In this document: positions 34,328 through 47,188 of the stretch, one piece after another
Position numbering within the stretch: position 1 is the first letter of the stretch
Layout: the number at the start of each line of letters is the position of its first letter
Assembly (NCBI GenBank): GCA_047967505.1
Contig: CM106540.1
Length of the DNA stretch: 64,000 nucleotides
Strand: one strand, 5' to 3'
Source of the DNA: Dipteris shenzhenensis
Taxonomy: Eukaryota; Polypodiophyta; Polypodiopsida; Gleicheniales
Notes under the pieces: model-generated
Told to the model about the DNA's origin: nothing
Databases searched by the model: none
What the model saw: the letters and a program-made list of their open reading frames with translations, nothing else
Made by a program: the position numbers and the translations under genes

Positions 34328-35245
34328 CTAGGGAAGCTTTTCGATGATCTGTTGACAGGTAACAAGTTACGCGATTGTGTTGGTTGTTCTCTCCCCTGGA
34401 ACAATTGCATGACAAATTAAAGACAGCGCGTTGCATTGGATGCCGGACTCAAATTATATTTTACCTGCGCCAGAAAGTCATCCTCTTCTCCGTCCACGTA
34501 TAGCACAGCGACTACCGCTAGCCTGCTGTTAAGACTTTTATGTACCATATGCATTTCGAGGGGCAATCTTAAGGGTAAAGAATTTTTTTAGTATGGATCT
34601 TGTGTTGATGCAGAAGAGAAAAGGAGGGAGAGAGCGGAGGATGAATGAGGGTACCTGACACCGTCTATAGTGTGCTCACTTGGGGAATGCAGGTGGAAAT
34701 GATCGAGCTTGTACTCATCTCCCGCGAAATAAAGCCCTCCTCCGTCTTCCGTCCACTGAACCTGTCATTGATCATACTAATTCTGTCAAAAATGAGGAGC
34801 TAGCAGCTTCAGGGAGCTGTAAAAAGCTCCGCAGTCCAAACTCGAGTCTGCGTTGGGAAAGTTTGGTCGATCGTAGGGAGAAGTACCGCAACGTCGTGCT
34901 TCCTTATTCGAAGCACAGCGTTACCGCTGGAGGAGCTAAACTTCACGCCTGGGATAACGTCGCTGAAGACGCGTTCTACGACAATGTGAATAGGAGACTG
35001 GGATACTCCGATGCTGAACAAGATCCAGTCAGAGATCGCCCCAGTGGGCTGGGGAGAGGGGACCGAGGCCGTAGTCGAAGTGGCCATCGGAGGCACCATC
35101 TGGAAGGGCGGCAAAGGTGAAGGAAAAGCGAGTACGTAAAACGAATGTAATGGGAGTGGGAAAACGAAGTATAGGGTGATGTGTTGTAGATACCTGCGGC
35201 TACGACTATGGAGCAAAGGAGGAGCAGGAACGGAACAACACACAT
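34328..35245 (-). pseudogene. Alpha-carbonic anhydrase, five exons seen, frameshifted and 3'-truncated
   Basis: Minus-strand exons are 35,245-35,194, 35,099-34,887, 34,761-34,655, 34,567-34,465 and a fragment from 34,348. All four introns (94, 125, 87 and 116 bp) are GT-AG and keep phase. Exon 1 is a signal peptide (MCVVPFLLLLCSIVVAA), implying entry to the secretory pathway. Exon 2 holds HFDYGLGPLSPAHWGDL and QSPI. Exon 3 has the zinc pair in HFHLHSPSEH. Exon 4 has the third zinc ligand in EMHMVH and AVVAVLYVDGEEDDF. All three Zn histidines survive, so this was a real CO2 hydratase. A 2-bp deletion between WGDL and DWIL (about 35,029-35,034) breaks exon 2. Exon 5 (IIEKLP) reaches a TAG at 34,330-34,328 beside a gypsy fragment, so the C-terminal third is missing. 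Confidence 0.9.
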
Positions 35246-36026
35246 TGTAAGACATCGAGCAAAGGAGGAGGAAGGCGACAACACCCAATATACCCAATAT
35301 TGTAAAATATCGAGGAAGAGGAGTAAAGGGCTTGAGATACAAGGAAGGCTCACTCCCTTTAACTCGCAGTTGCATGGGATGTTGAGAGCACAAATGGTGT
35401 TCCAAGTTAGAGAATTTTTTAGGCAGATAGCATTGTGCAAAATACTTCTTTCTCCTTGAAACACTTTTCATTATAGCATTGTACCATCAAAGGAAATACT
35501 TCTTTCTCCTTGTCATGAATATTTAAAACAATATTTTTGATTTTTTAAATTCTTTTTTTTATGGCATGCAAATGTGTCTCCTTCGAGGAGAGCAAAACGG
35601 AGGTTTCCCACCGCCTCCATCTTATATCGTTGTGCCGCTTTGTAGTTCTTTCTCTTACATTGCATCTCGCTACAACTAGTCTCAATCTAGTATCACTATG
35701 CAGCTATTTCTCTCCATTGTATTAAGCTAAGGCTCTTTTTTCCTTTGCGAACTCTTGTCTACCTGCTCTCATGGTCATCTTGAGTCTCGGTGTCAATGGC
35801 TCCTCTTCACGCTCTCATCACCAATGTTCTCGTTGCTACTTTGCTCCTCCATATTCCTCTCCGCCAGTCAGTTGTCTTCCGATTTCTTATTTTTCCTTGC
35901 AAATTTTCTATCAAGAGACAGAGCAAGCAAGAGAAAGACAAAGATCAAAATGCTATTTTAGTCTCATGGCCAAGAAAAACGTTGCGACAAGGGGTCAACT
36001 TGCAACTATGTATGGATTGTGCCACA

Positions 36027-36030
<4 letters not shown>
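35246..36030. other. Upstream region of the carbonic anhydrase and unassigned DNA
   Basis: It would contain the promoter of the minus-strand carbonic anhydrase. A direct duplication of AAATACTTCTTTCTCCTTG occurs at 35,439 and 35,493. No gene was recognised. Confidence 0.4.

Positions 36031-36099
<69 letters not shown>
36031..36099 (+). repeat. (GA)n microsatellite
   Basis: About 34 GA units, interrupted once by GAAA near 36,083. Confidence 0.96.
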
Positions 36100-36100
<1 letters not shown>

Positions 36101-36292
36101 TCGATACATTTGATTTTGCCTGAAATTTTGATCGAAACATTTGATTTAACCTACAGCACAAGATGATGTAAAATCGACCAAATGGAAATAATTGCAAAAC
36201 AATTTATTAAAAACTTCACATGGAGAGATTGTCCAGTTGAATGTGCAATTTGATCCGCAATTTTTGCTATTATCTTTACTGTGAAACAAATA

Positions 36293-36550
36293 CTAGAAGG
36301 GTTCACCTCATAAAATTTTAATGTATCACATGCATTCAAAAGGAGGGGTATTTTAGTTTAACTTTTTGGAAAATTTTAACAGGTTTACAATAATGGGAGG
36401 GGTTTTTGAATTCAACTTTAGAAAAAAATCACTTAGTTCATAAGTAGTGAGGGGTTTTTTTATTGAGGGGAGAATTTTAGTTGAAGGGTTTTTTAAATAC
36501 CCCTTGAACGCACGTGATACATAGGGTTTCTAATTAGTGCATCCCCCGAG
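36293..36550. mobile_element. MITE copy 2 (258 bp)
   Basis: Flanked by an 8-bp duplication (aacaaata at 36,285-36,292 and aacaaatg at 36,551-36,558). The right terminus GTGCATCCCCCGAG and left terminus CTAGAAGGGTTCACC are imperfect inverted repeats of the family seen at 30,774. CACGTGATAC lies near the right end, with its decayed counterpart ATCACATGCATTC near the left. The internal sequence matches MITE copy 3 in reverse orientation. Confidence 0.88.
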
Positions 36551-38309
36551 AACAAATGCAAAATACATTCTTCTATAAGACAAAGAGTTTAAAGTTTGAG
36601 TTAAAAAGATATGTTCCTCTATAAGACCAAGAGTTTGATTAAATTTGGAATAAAAACATATAAATTCAATATAGTCCTCCTATTAGTTTATCTTTCTTAT
36701 TGTTTGATAATTATAACAAAGTATTTGTTATGAATGTAAATAGCTATTTGCCAAAAGATCATCTTTTCATATCTTTAATAAATTTATAAAATTCAAATAA
36801 AGGTTTACATGAGGCTTTAATCGAATCAGAAGATTCATCTAAAACATATTCTTCCTCAATACAACTACTTGCCCGGATCTAGTTTTCCTTGCCCTTAAGT
36901 AAGACCTTAGTATTGGCATGGGATTTTTTCTCTTCTATTAAAATCAATTTGGGTTTCGGAGGTATTTTTCACTTGGAAAAACTAGAATAAACACACTATT
37001 TCAAAAGTTTGGACTTTTCTCTTCGTTTGGACTTTCTTTTTTAGCATATCCCATCCACTTAACATCACTCGATGAACTCTAAAATTGGGTTTTTTAGAGC
37101 AGTAAATGGGTCACTTCTACACAAATATGGCCTAATGCAAAAAAATGGGTCACCTTCACACAAATATAGCCCAATATGATATGATATGATGGTGAAAGTA
37201 TGACAACATATGGAAAGCATTTGTTGAATTCAACATATAGGTGGTATATAGATACACCATTTGTTTGAAAGAACAAGGCATACAATACATTATCTTATGC
37301 ATTTGAATCTCATTCAGAGTCATCAAATTCTTGTACAACATTTGCACCTAAGTCTAGCCAAGTGATATTTAATATGGACATGGCTAGGATCTTGGATTGT
37401 CAACATCGATAGCCATGCTTCTTTTGAAAACTTTGCAACTCATTTCCATCTCTATTAGGCCTTCTTTATTGGAACTCGTCCTATGTATCTTATGCAAGAA
37501 CCCCTATAGAGTTGCTTTATTGTACATCTTTTGGGAGACTTTTCAACGGTTTGGCTAATAAACACCATATTAGTAATTTTGGGAAAATGAAATTGGGAGA
37601 GAGAACCTTACACTCTGCCATTTTAGGATCCCTTCCTCGTACTCTTCTCATCTTTCTGGCCTTGCACTCTCCCATCTTAGGATCCCTTTTTCATACTCTT
37701 CTCATCTTCGCTCTAGCAGAGTGGTTCTCTTGTTTCATACATAGTCACTGTGGATCTTTGGTTTGTTGCTCTGTAAATTGTTTCATTAATTTTGGGAATC
37801 TCTTGCTGCATTTATAGACGTGCTTATACTAAGAATGTAAAACTCATTAATTTTGGTTTTGTTGTTTTAGACAACTTAATTTAGAGTGTTTCATTAATTT
37901 TGGGAATGATGCATATGATATTTATTCATGTCTTTGATGTCATATTAATAAAATAAATTTGATGTTTCATCAACTTTGGGAATGAGCTATTTGTTGTGTA
38001 AACTCCAAAATTTGGCTCGATTGCAACATTGCACAAGCCACCTACTCACCTTAAATTATTTAGTATTTGACAATGAAAACCTAAAAATTATTGCAATTCC
38101 ATAGAAAAAAGTTACTTTTGTTGAATTATCAACACATTTATATAATAGATGGAGAGAAAGTATAATGCCATTTGTTTAAAGCAGTGCCCTGAGTTAAGCT
38201 ATCCTTGTTATTCATCATGACATTGCCAATGACAATTGTTACACATTCAACCAATCGAAAGTCAATGGGTGTTAAAGACAACAACACCTTAAGACTATTG
38301 AGTGTTATC
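36551..38309. other. AT-rich stretch with small tandem duplications
   Basis: No gene was recognised. At 37,101-37,175 AATGGGTCAC…ACACAAATAT occurs twice. At 37,609-37,720 a ~57-bp unit (CACTCT…TTAGGATCCC…ACTCTTCTCATCTT) occurs twice. TTCATTAATTTTGGGAATG recurs at 37,783, 37,889 and (changed) 37,966. Confidence 0.5.
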
Positions 38310-39929
38310 TCAATCTACACTCTTGTCAATTACTTCATCAATCCCAACTAGGCCCACTTCTTCTTTCTCATGCATAGTCGATGGAATTTTGATCTTCTTA
38401 GGATTCTTCCCCCCTTTCGGTGTCCAGCTCCATACTATTGAGTCTGCTTGCTCCCAATGTGTAGGATCCTTATCATTGCAAATCCAAAACTTCTCCCAAT
38501 AGTTTGCATACACTTCTTCCTCACTTGCATTCTTCTTATGGGAACATGGGGCCCAATATTGTATCAATACCATATTGTATTCTTTAGAGGAAGTGTTGGA
38601 TTCAATGTCCGACTTGGCTACACCCAACTAAAAAGGATATATATTGTCACTTGGCGCAAGAACAAAATCACCCTTTTTTACATGTATAAGAGGTTGAAAT
38701 GCATGTTTGGGCTTGTTACGTTGTGAACCATGGTAGTGGTCTTCTAGCACCTTTAAACCCATGACACCTTCTTTGTCGATGTTGGCGTTCTACTCTACTA
38801 CATGTGTTGTCTTAGGCCAAAAGCCTATACATATATTTTGACTTTGCATAGTTGATGAAGGTATGGACAATGCCTTGATCATGTTTTCCTAATATTGTCT
38901 CATTGGTGTTATGTATATCAAATAAGGATCTAGTGAGCCTTTGTCAAAGCGATGCTTGTCCCAATATTTTCTACAGTCCTTTATGCCATTCACCACTTGA
39001 GCACTATCTTTTAAGTACTCACACATTGGGAGCATTATTGGTTCCCCATCTGGCAACAAAGGTTTTCCAAGAGTATCCCTTTTTCACAAATCTATGCCAC
39101 CACCCTTTGGCATCCAATGATCTTGTGTGTAATTCATTTTGTACTGCATTACTTGAATGTCATCTTGCATGAAGAAACGAAAATGCAGTGGCTGTGAATG
39201 CCCAATAAGTTTATCCTGGCCTTCACATAAGTAATCATCAATAAACCCTTTGAAGTTTGGAGCCTCTGTCATCATAAAAGGGGTAGGCCTTGAGCTTGTG
39301 GACTTGTTGAAGGTTTTCATAAGATGTGCTAGAGTGAGAGAATGACTTGTCCTCAATTGCTCTGAAAAATGACTAAAGAATGCATCAATATCTTCATGGG
39401 TATGACCAACCATTAAGAAAACCATCTCTATCATTAAGAAAACCTGCCTAGCCACCAATAAAGATAGGTATGCAAAAACATATATGTTTTTGTTCTCTGA
39501 TCCATAGTTGTCTAATTGCAACAAGAGGCAAGGTGGAAGATTTTTAAAAGCTGAAGTGGATGTGTTATGCATACTTGTAAGAATATGAACATTGAGCATA
39601 AGGATTTGACTTTTTATCCATCGATAGATGAGTATTCATGGTTGTCCTCTAGGTTACACAATTTAGGAGTTGGCTCAAAGTATTTAAAGCACTGTGTACA
39701 AGATCACCATACTTATGCATATCTTCTCTTTCCAAGTTTCAAAGGCACAATGCTAATAATCCCATGGTAAAGACCAAGGGAAAAATGTTCGTATTCTTCT
39801 TGTCCATGTCCATGTGTTAGCATTCGAGTCAGTGATATTGGCAATTGATATGACTTATCAATATCTTTTTCTCTCACTTTGAGCCTTTGTATGGCTATCT
39901 TCTGCTGATCCATCTTATCATGTATGATG
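38310..39929 (-). pseudogene. DUF7869-type gene, 3' segment (downstream of the copia B insertion)
   Basis: C-terminal part of the gene whose other pieces are at 47,446-47,594 and 52,905-53,590. In order it has HDKMDQQK at the copia B junction, then SYQLPISLTRMLTHGHGQ, then LQLDNYGSENKNIYVFAYLS, then FLMVGHTHEDIDAFFSHFSE (near 39,400), and a C-terminal stretch at 38,627-38,310 (MVLIQYWAPCSH…). LQLDN and GHTHEDID are the family hallmarks as I know them; the usual Cys after LDN is Tyr here. Several stops and shifts break it. Family function is not established; the paired acidic motifs might be an RNase H-fold nuclease, which is inference. Confidence 0.8.
39925..39929. repeat. Left target-site duplication of copia B
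   Basis: TGATG, repeated exactly at 47,446-47,450 beyond the other LTR. Confidence 0.95.
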
Positions 39930-40186
39930 TGTTGAGAGTTCACGCTCAACATCATGTGATCACAGGTGCATAGCGCCATCATGTGATCATACGTGCATAG
40001 CACTAACATTATAGAGTGCTATAAAGGAAAGGGTTAGATCCCCTAACCCTAACCCTAAATGGGTTTGTATATATTCTATTTTTTTAACTAAATCTAGTGT
40101 ACAGTTAGTCATTTGTGGTGTGCTCTCTAGTTGTGCCCTCTCTACTCATCTCCACTCTTCTCCTCTTACCTCTTCATATTTTGTCA
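39930..40186 (+). repeat. 5' LTR of copia B
   Basis: 257 bp, TG…CA. It contains a TATAAA at 40,020-40,025 (LTR promoter) and a CCCTAACCCTAACCCTAAA stretch at 40,041-40,060. Near the 5' end GTGCATAGC occurs twice beside ATCATGTGATCA palindromes. Confidence 0.95.
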
Positions 40187-40201
40187 GAGTATCAGAGCAT
40201 G
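40187..40201 (+). promoter_or_regulatory. Primer-binding site of copia B
   Basis: GAGTATCAGAGCATG directly follows the LTR CA end and matches the 3' end complement of initiator-Met tRNA (TATCAGAGC core). Confidence 0.88.
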
Positions 40202-42851
40202 GTTCTACCTTCCACTGAGGCGCCATCCTTCTTGTGAGAGCAAGAGAGATCGATTGAGAGTTCGAGCGAGTGATTGTTTCATCTTTCATTCCGATGATGA
40301 AAGATTTCCTTTGAGAGGAATTTTTTGTTCATTGGAGAAATTTCTGTCCATACAGATTCTCCATTCTTGAGAGACTTGGTGAGAATTCATTTCAACTTAT
40401 TCCATTGAGTGAGAGAGAGATTTGTGAGTTCTTCTTCATTCATTTCAGTTGTGAGAAATTCGAGAGAAAAAGACTAGTCTATGCCTTTGCTTTTTGGTGA
40501 TGTTCCTTGAGGCATCTCAGGTCCCTTGTACAGTGGCTCAGCTGAATTTGGGAGGCAATTCAAAGAGAAGCCAGCTCTTTCTCTACAAGCTCAAGGTCGA
40601 TCCGGCTCGACCTCCTTTGTCTACAGTGAGCTCCTCTGTAGCCTGCTACAAAGTGGCTTCAGCAAAGTGCTAGGTGGAGGCAACTTGGATCTTTCTCTAA
40701 CGGTACCCCTTAGTAGCAAAAAGCTTCACGGCAAAGCAGGGCGTCCATCAACTATGAGCTACGGGTGACCTCTCTACAACAACACTTGCATCACCACCAA
40801 TAGCTCCTATCCTCAACATCGACTTCCATCAACGCAGATAAGATTAGTGCCATCAGCTCCTAAGAACGATGACTTAGCACAGCAGCTTTCAATAGCCTTT
40901 ACCTCTACGACAGTTAGTGCAGCAACACATCTCCTTCATCTCTTACAGCAGCGTAAGTGGGCTATCACCACAATAGATCCTTCAATGACAGACCCATACA
41001 ATAGAGAGCTCCAAATGCTTTGCCATCAGCCCATCATCCCACAAGATGCAACGTCCATGCTAGCACCTCTTACATGCCCATAGCTAGCTTCACGGATCTA
41101 CAGGAGCTCCATGGCTCAAGGAGACTAAAGTTCACGGGCCGGCTTCCAACGACCTGCAACAAAGCATCTCCACCGAGCGGTTGACTATCAAGCGACTCTC
41201 TCCATCAAAGCCCAGGCAACCCTACAACACCGACTACAAAATACTCCAAGCCTCAAGCTTCTTGAAGAGCTTTGATCTCAAAGCCAACAACAGTGCTTCA
41301 CGGCTCTGACTGCCCACTTCACGGCTCTGACTATGCCAAACGCCCGCTTCACAGCTCTTCTGTCAACTCGGATCTGCAAGCAGCCTCTTCTGTGGGAAGC
41401 CCATGGCCACTCAGCACGCAGCGCTCCATATAGCTAGCTCTTTGCCATACCCTCGCCATCGCTATTCAGAGTGCCGTGCCATATCCATTTCTCTACAGTT
41501 CCAAGGTCTCCGTCGACGACGTCATTCTCCATTTCTCTGCAGTTTCAAGGTCTCAAACCTTTGTAAAAAGCCACGTGGTAGGTAAGGTTTCAGCTAACCC
41601 AATCTTGGTTAGCCAAGGTGTGGTCAGCAGTACAAGTGGTAGAGATGGTTGGTTGAGGTAACCTTGGTCAGCTGTTTGGATAGGGTTTGGTCGACTGAGA
41701 GATACGTGGCACCTCATCTTATCCTCAAGGTCACCCCACCCAAGGGCTTGTTCAAGGACCAACCACGTGGCACCTGATTTGCCACATTATCCTTTTGCCA
41801 TGTCAGCATCCCCGTCAACAAAGACACATCAGCACAACTATGTCATCAATGCCATGCCATCCTACCACATCACCCATGACATGTCATCAGTTGACTCATC
41901 ACAAACACATCATCTATTGAATAGAAAAGTGCCACATCATCCTTTGACCAGTTAATGTGTCCCCTCAGTAGTGCCACGTGGTAGTCTCTTGCAAGCACAT
42001 AGTCACTCTGTAGGCACACTGTGCACTGCATGTGAATCCTCTTGCCACCTCACTAGTGCTCTGCAGGCACATCTCTCCATAGGCATTGTTATTGCATTCG
42101 ACCTTGAGTGCCACATCATCATTGAGCGATCTAGGAAGAACTTGAGGGCGGTCCAAAAAGGAAAGTCGCTTGTTTTTTTGTGCTCTACGCGATCGTCACA
42201 TCACACGCAATTTTGACACAAGTTACACTCACATTTGATCCTCGCAGACAAAACCACTTCCTACATGCTCATCAACCTCTACATCAATGCCTCTGACCCA
42301 ACACTTAAAAAGAACAAAAGAAAAGGAATTATTTGCTGTTTTTTCTTCGATCGATGGTTGCTATAGATTCAGATCAGAGTAGACCAGATCGCCATAGAGG
42401 GGACGCTTTGAATTTCCCCAAGTTGCCAATCTAAGCCATGCCCAAAATTCCCAACTAGTACCTACTTGGAGTTAGTCCATACGCTAACATATGGTTTCAC
42501 ATCATTACATTACTTGAAACCTGACGTTCATCAGTTCAGTGAGCAGAATTCAGAGTTCAGAGGCATTGCCTATTGTTCAATGGGTAGATAGCATTTGAGT
42601 TCACACACACATGCCACCATTCTAAAGCCTACATGGCTATTTCACGGCATTGTGCACATCATTTCAGCCTTGTAAAGCCTCTTGGCTATTCCCGACATCA
42701 ATGCCACAAGCCTTGTAATATAGATCAGATTTTATATATTATAGATCTATCTTCACCGCAACAGTTCAGAGGTTTCACTTGCCATAGTCAGTGTATTTGC
42801 AGTTGATTCACATAGAGATTTTCACGACACTTTCAGTACATTTCTTGCACC
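40202..42851 (+). other. Unusually long leader of copia B
   Basis: About 2.65 kb between primer site and gag ATG. It has short open frames up to ~80 codons without recognised domains. The 41,580-42,300 portion is rich in CCACATCATC and CCACGTGG phrases, and the 42,600-42,720 portion carries GCCTCTTGGCTATTCCCGAC, related to 15,990-16,015 and 60,790-60,810. It may be an insertion, a captured sequence, or lineage-specific leader DNA. Confidence 0.6.
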
Positions 42852-45800
42852 ATGTCTACGACTAGCAACCTCAATCTGGAGGCATCTGCTAAGCTAGACA
42901 ACACCAATTATGGGACATGGAAATACCGAATGGAGATTATTCTTGTACTTTAGGACAAATGGGAGTATGTCGATGGGTCTACACCTAGACCATTGGATGA
43001 TCTAGCCAGCGGTAGCTCTACTCCACCTGTTATCACAGCATCAGTAGCGGGATCTACAATGGGATCTACAACTACATAAACAATTTTTGCACCTGTAGCA
43101 GATTCTGCCATTGCTCGAGCTCAAGCATAATAGGATAAGAAAGACAAGTATGCCTATCATTTGATCAAGCAGAATGTGCAAGATGTCATGCTAGGATAGC
43201 TCAACATAGTCAAGACATCCAAAGAAGCATGGGATACGTTCGTAGCTCTCTACAAGTCCAAGAACACATCCAGGACTCTCACACTAAGAAACCAGGTCAA
43301 CCAAAGTTCCCGCAACAACAGTGAAATCGGTCATGCTTATGTACTCCGGATAAAAGACTACAACAATCAACTTGCAGTAGCAGGAGAGACTATGAACCCT
43401 ACAGAAATGGTTCAAGTAATTTTGAATGGACTAAGAGAGGGATAGGAGAATCTAGTCCAGAGGATTTCCATCCAACGGCAAATTCTGACACTGGAAGAAC
43501 TTCAGTCAGTCCTACTTGGTGAAGAACTCAGGACGCAGGCAATTCAAGCACATAAAGGTCATTTTAATGATCATGCATTCATGGCTTTAGACAAAAGCAG
43601 AGGCAGAGGCAGAGGTAGATCATATCGAAAATGTGGTCATCATTAGCAACAACATCATCAACAAAGTCAACATCAGCATCAACATCATCCTCAGCAACAT
43701 CAAAATCAACAAAGAGGAAATCATTTCAATTGAGGAAAATTTCAAGGACGACGGAATGCATCCACCAACGTGTCAAACATCTAGTGCAACTACTGTCACA
43801 AGTTTGGACACTATGAAAGAGATTGCCACAAAAAGTAGTACGACCAAGGCGATCAATCCAGTAGTAATCGAGGGAATTTTCGAGGCAAAGGAAATCATTG
43901 TGGTGGACACTCTAGTCATAGTCATTTTGCAAATGAACATGTGAATATGTTTCTTGCAAATGAGGAAATGCAGCAAACTTATACAGTGTACCCAGACAGT
44001 GTACCCAGACACTGATTACAATCCCAAAGAGGATTTCAACTCTATCAAGTTGACCAAGCGGAACAAGATCCTTGGTATATTGATAGCAGTGCATCATCTC
44101 ACATGACAAATCATCAGGAATGGTTCACAGAGATGAAACCATTAAAAGGTCAGAAAAATGTCATCTACACAACAGACAATACATCAAATCTAGTTCAAGG
44201 GATGGGCATTATCCCTATGAACAATTTCAATGGTACGAAAGGATTGGTGAAAGATGTGCTCTATGTTTAGAAGCTCAGCATGTTTCTCTTGTCAGAAGGT
44301 CAAATGATGGAACACAACTACAGAGCCATCTTTGACGGTGATGAATGCACTATTAAAGATAAATCCAAAAGATGTCAGCTTAGTAGCAAAAGGTGTCAAG
44401 GAAGGACACTTATACAGAATGCTAGCTATAGTGCCAGATAAGCATGCCATGTCAACTCAACCACAACAGATGCCACTATCTACAAAATGGTACAAGAGAT
44501 ATGGTCATGTCAATTTCAAGTACTTGTTAGATCTCAGGAATCAGAATATGGCGATTGGGATTCCTAAGCTACAGTTTCTTGGAAAAGTTTGCGAAGCATG
44601 CTGCTTTGGTAAACAAAAATGAACCAATTTCGGTAGAAGTACCTCTCATGCATGAGGTATTCTTGATTTAATACATACAGATGTATGGGGTTATGCCAAG
44701 ACCCACAGCATCAATGGTTCACTTAACTACTTGACCTTCATCGATGACTCCAGTAGATATTGTTGGGTCTACTTTCTGAAAGAGAAATCTAAAGTGTTTT
44801 CTAGATTTCAAGAATTCAAAGCCATGGTAAAAAACTAGACTGGCAGAAAGATCAAGGTCATGAGATCAGATAGAGGAGGCAAATACATGTCTTTAGCATT
44901 CATGAACTTTTGCAAAAATCATGTCATTCGAAGACAATTCACTTTTCCAAATAATCCTCAGTAGAATGCAAGAGCTGAAAGGAAGAATGGGGGGACTTTA
45001 GCAAACAATGCTAGAGCAATGCTTAGTGAAAAGCATCTTCTGAATTAGTATTGGGCAGAAGCAATAGCTACAACAAACTACTTGCTTAATCAGCTTCCTA
45101 CCGAACCGATACAGGGTATGACTCCTTATGAAGCATTCACTGGACATAAGCTACACATTGGGCATCTCTGCATATTTGGTTGCATAGCATATGCCCACAT
45201 ACATGATGATCATCACAAGAAATTGGATGCGAAGTCATGCAAATGCATTATGGTTGGCTACAGTGAAGAAAGCAAAGCATATAAATTGTATGATCCCATC
45301 AATCGCAAAGTCATTATCTCCAAAGATGTAATCTTTGATGAGGAATCAGAATGGAAAACCTCACCTACATAGGAGATGGAAGCATCGACTTCATAGTTGC
45401 CACTAGCAACACCCCAAGAAGAGCCACATTAGCTCAAACGATCTACTAGGGAAAGTAGACCTCCAGCCAGATTGACATATTCTCAAAAAGGCAAAGCAAT
45501 TCAGGTGGAAACCACCAAGTATGCTCTTATGACTAGCATCATGGCTAAAGAAGAGCTAGTGTACTTCGAAGACATAGTAGACAAGCCAGAATGGCAAACT
45601 GCTATGAATGAAGAAATGGATGCTTTGTATAAGAATAATACTTGGGAATTATGCGACCTTCCACCAGGAAAGAAGGCCATAGCAAACAAATGGACATAAA
45701 GTGAAGTACAATCCAGATGGTAGTATTCAAAGATACAAAGCCAGACTAGTTGCAAAAGGATTTGCACAACAATATGGTCAAGACTATGATGAGACTTATG

Positions 45801-47093
45801 CTCTAGTAGCAAAGATGGATTCCATATGGTTCTTGATATCACTAGCGACACTCAATAGATGGAATGTGTATCAGCTCAATGTCAAGAATGCATTTCTCAA
45901 TGGTTATCTAGATGAGGAAGTCTACATGCAACAACCAGCAAGTTATGTTGAACCAGGAAAGGAGAATAAGGTTTGCCATCTCAAGAAAAGTTTCTACAGC
46001 TTAAAGCAAGCACCCAAAAGTTGGCACAATAGAATTGACAAGTATTTTGCTAATCTGGAATACATGAAATCCAATGCAGATCACACTCTCTACTACAAGG
46101 TTCAAGGGGAAGACATTACTATTGCACTTTTATATGTAGATGATCTGATTGTGATAGGAAGCTAGGATAGCTTCATCAAAAAACTAAAACAAGACTTATA
46201 TGTAGATTTTGACATGAAAGATCTTGGACTTATGCACTATTGTCTTGGAATTGAGTTCTGGAGAGATTCAGATAGCACATTCATGAGTCAACTCAAGTAT
46301 GTTGAAAGTCTTCTGAAGAAGTTTGATATGGCAGATTGCAAGATTGCATTCACTCCCATGGAACAGAGTTTGAAACTTACTAAAGATTCAAAAAAGCCTA
46401 TAGTCAATGATAGGTACTACAGGCAGCTCATCGGATCTCTTATATATCTGACTATCACTCGGCCAGATATTTGTTATGTACTAAGCTCACTAGCACAATT
46501 TATGGCAAATCCAAAATAGTCTCACTAGAATGCAACCAAAAGAGTCTTGAGATACATCAAAGGTACAAGACAATTTGGAATAGAATACAAAGGAAGTCAT
46601 CCACAGTTGCATGGATACTGTGACAGTGACTATTGTGGAGATCATGAGACCAAGAGATCGACATAGGGATATGAATTTTTCCTTGGTCAAGGTGCTATAT
46701 CATGGTTGTCAAACAAACAACCAACTTTTTCTTTGTCTTTGACTGGAGCACAATATAGAGCACTCACTACAGGTGCATGTGAGGCTATATGGCTCACAAG
46801 ACTATTATCAGAAACAGATTACTTTGATGAGTCAAAGCCAACAACAGTATACTATGATAACCTTAAAATCGTCTCAAGCATTGGCCAAGAATCTAGTATA
46901 TCACTCCAAGACAAAGCACATTGATGTCAGAGAGTACTTCATCAAAGAAAGAGTGTTACTTGGTGACATTATACTGTAGCCTTGTGATAGCAAAGAGAAT
47001 GTTGTAGACATCTTTACCAAACCACTTGGTAAAGAGCTATTCAAGAAACACCGACTAGGGTTTGACATAGAGGAAGAACATTCCCATTAAAGG
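42852..47093 (+). pseudogene. Copia B gag-pol, many nonsense changes
   Basis: The start MSTTSNLNLEASAKLDNTN is at 42,852. A zinc knuckle is at 43,785-43,832 (CNYCHKFGHYERDC, intact). The protease motif at 44,082 reads DSS instead of DSG. Integrase has a zinc region where WYKRYGH replaces the usual WHxRxGH, and D, D, E in HTDVWG, RSDRGGKY and ARAERKN. RT (45,550-46,170) reads LNVKNAFLNG where LDV is catalytic, with YVDD intact. RNase H reads GAQYRA where AEAEY is usual. A 2-bp loss near 45,690 and about a dozen CAG/CAA-to-TAG/TAA stops break the frame. The end is near IEEEHSH. Each catalytic loss is a single transition, so decay is by point mutation without large deletion. Confidence 0.94.
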
Positions 47094-47176
47094 GGTGTGA
47101 TGGAATATAATGCTCAGTCCTTCTTCGATTCCCCAGAATTATCATCTTGAGGGAAGGCCTACTTCATGATGTTGAT

Positions 47177-47188
47177 CTTGAGGGAAGG
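47177..47188 (+). promoter_or_regulatory. Polypurine tract of copia B
   Basis: TTGAGGGAAGG directly before the 3' LTR, the plus-strand priming position. A second GAGGGAAGG lies about 40 bp upstream. Confidence 0.85.

Noticed and set aside
34680-35120. 146-codon plus-strand open frame
   Set aside because: It is the antisense shadow of carbonic anhydrase exons 2 and 3, which have splice sites and family motifs on the minus strand.
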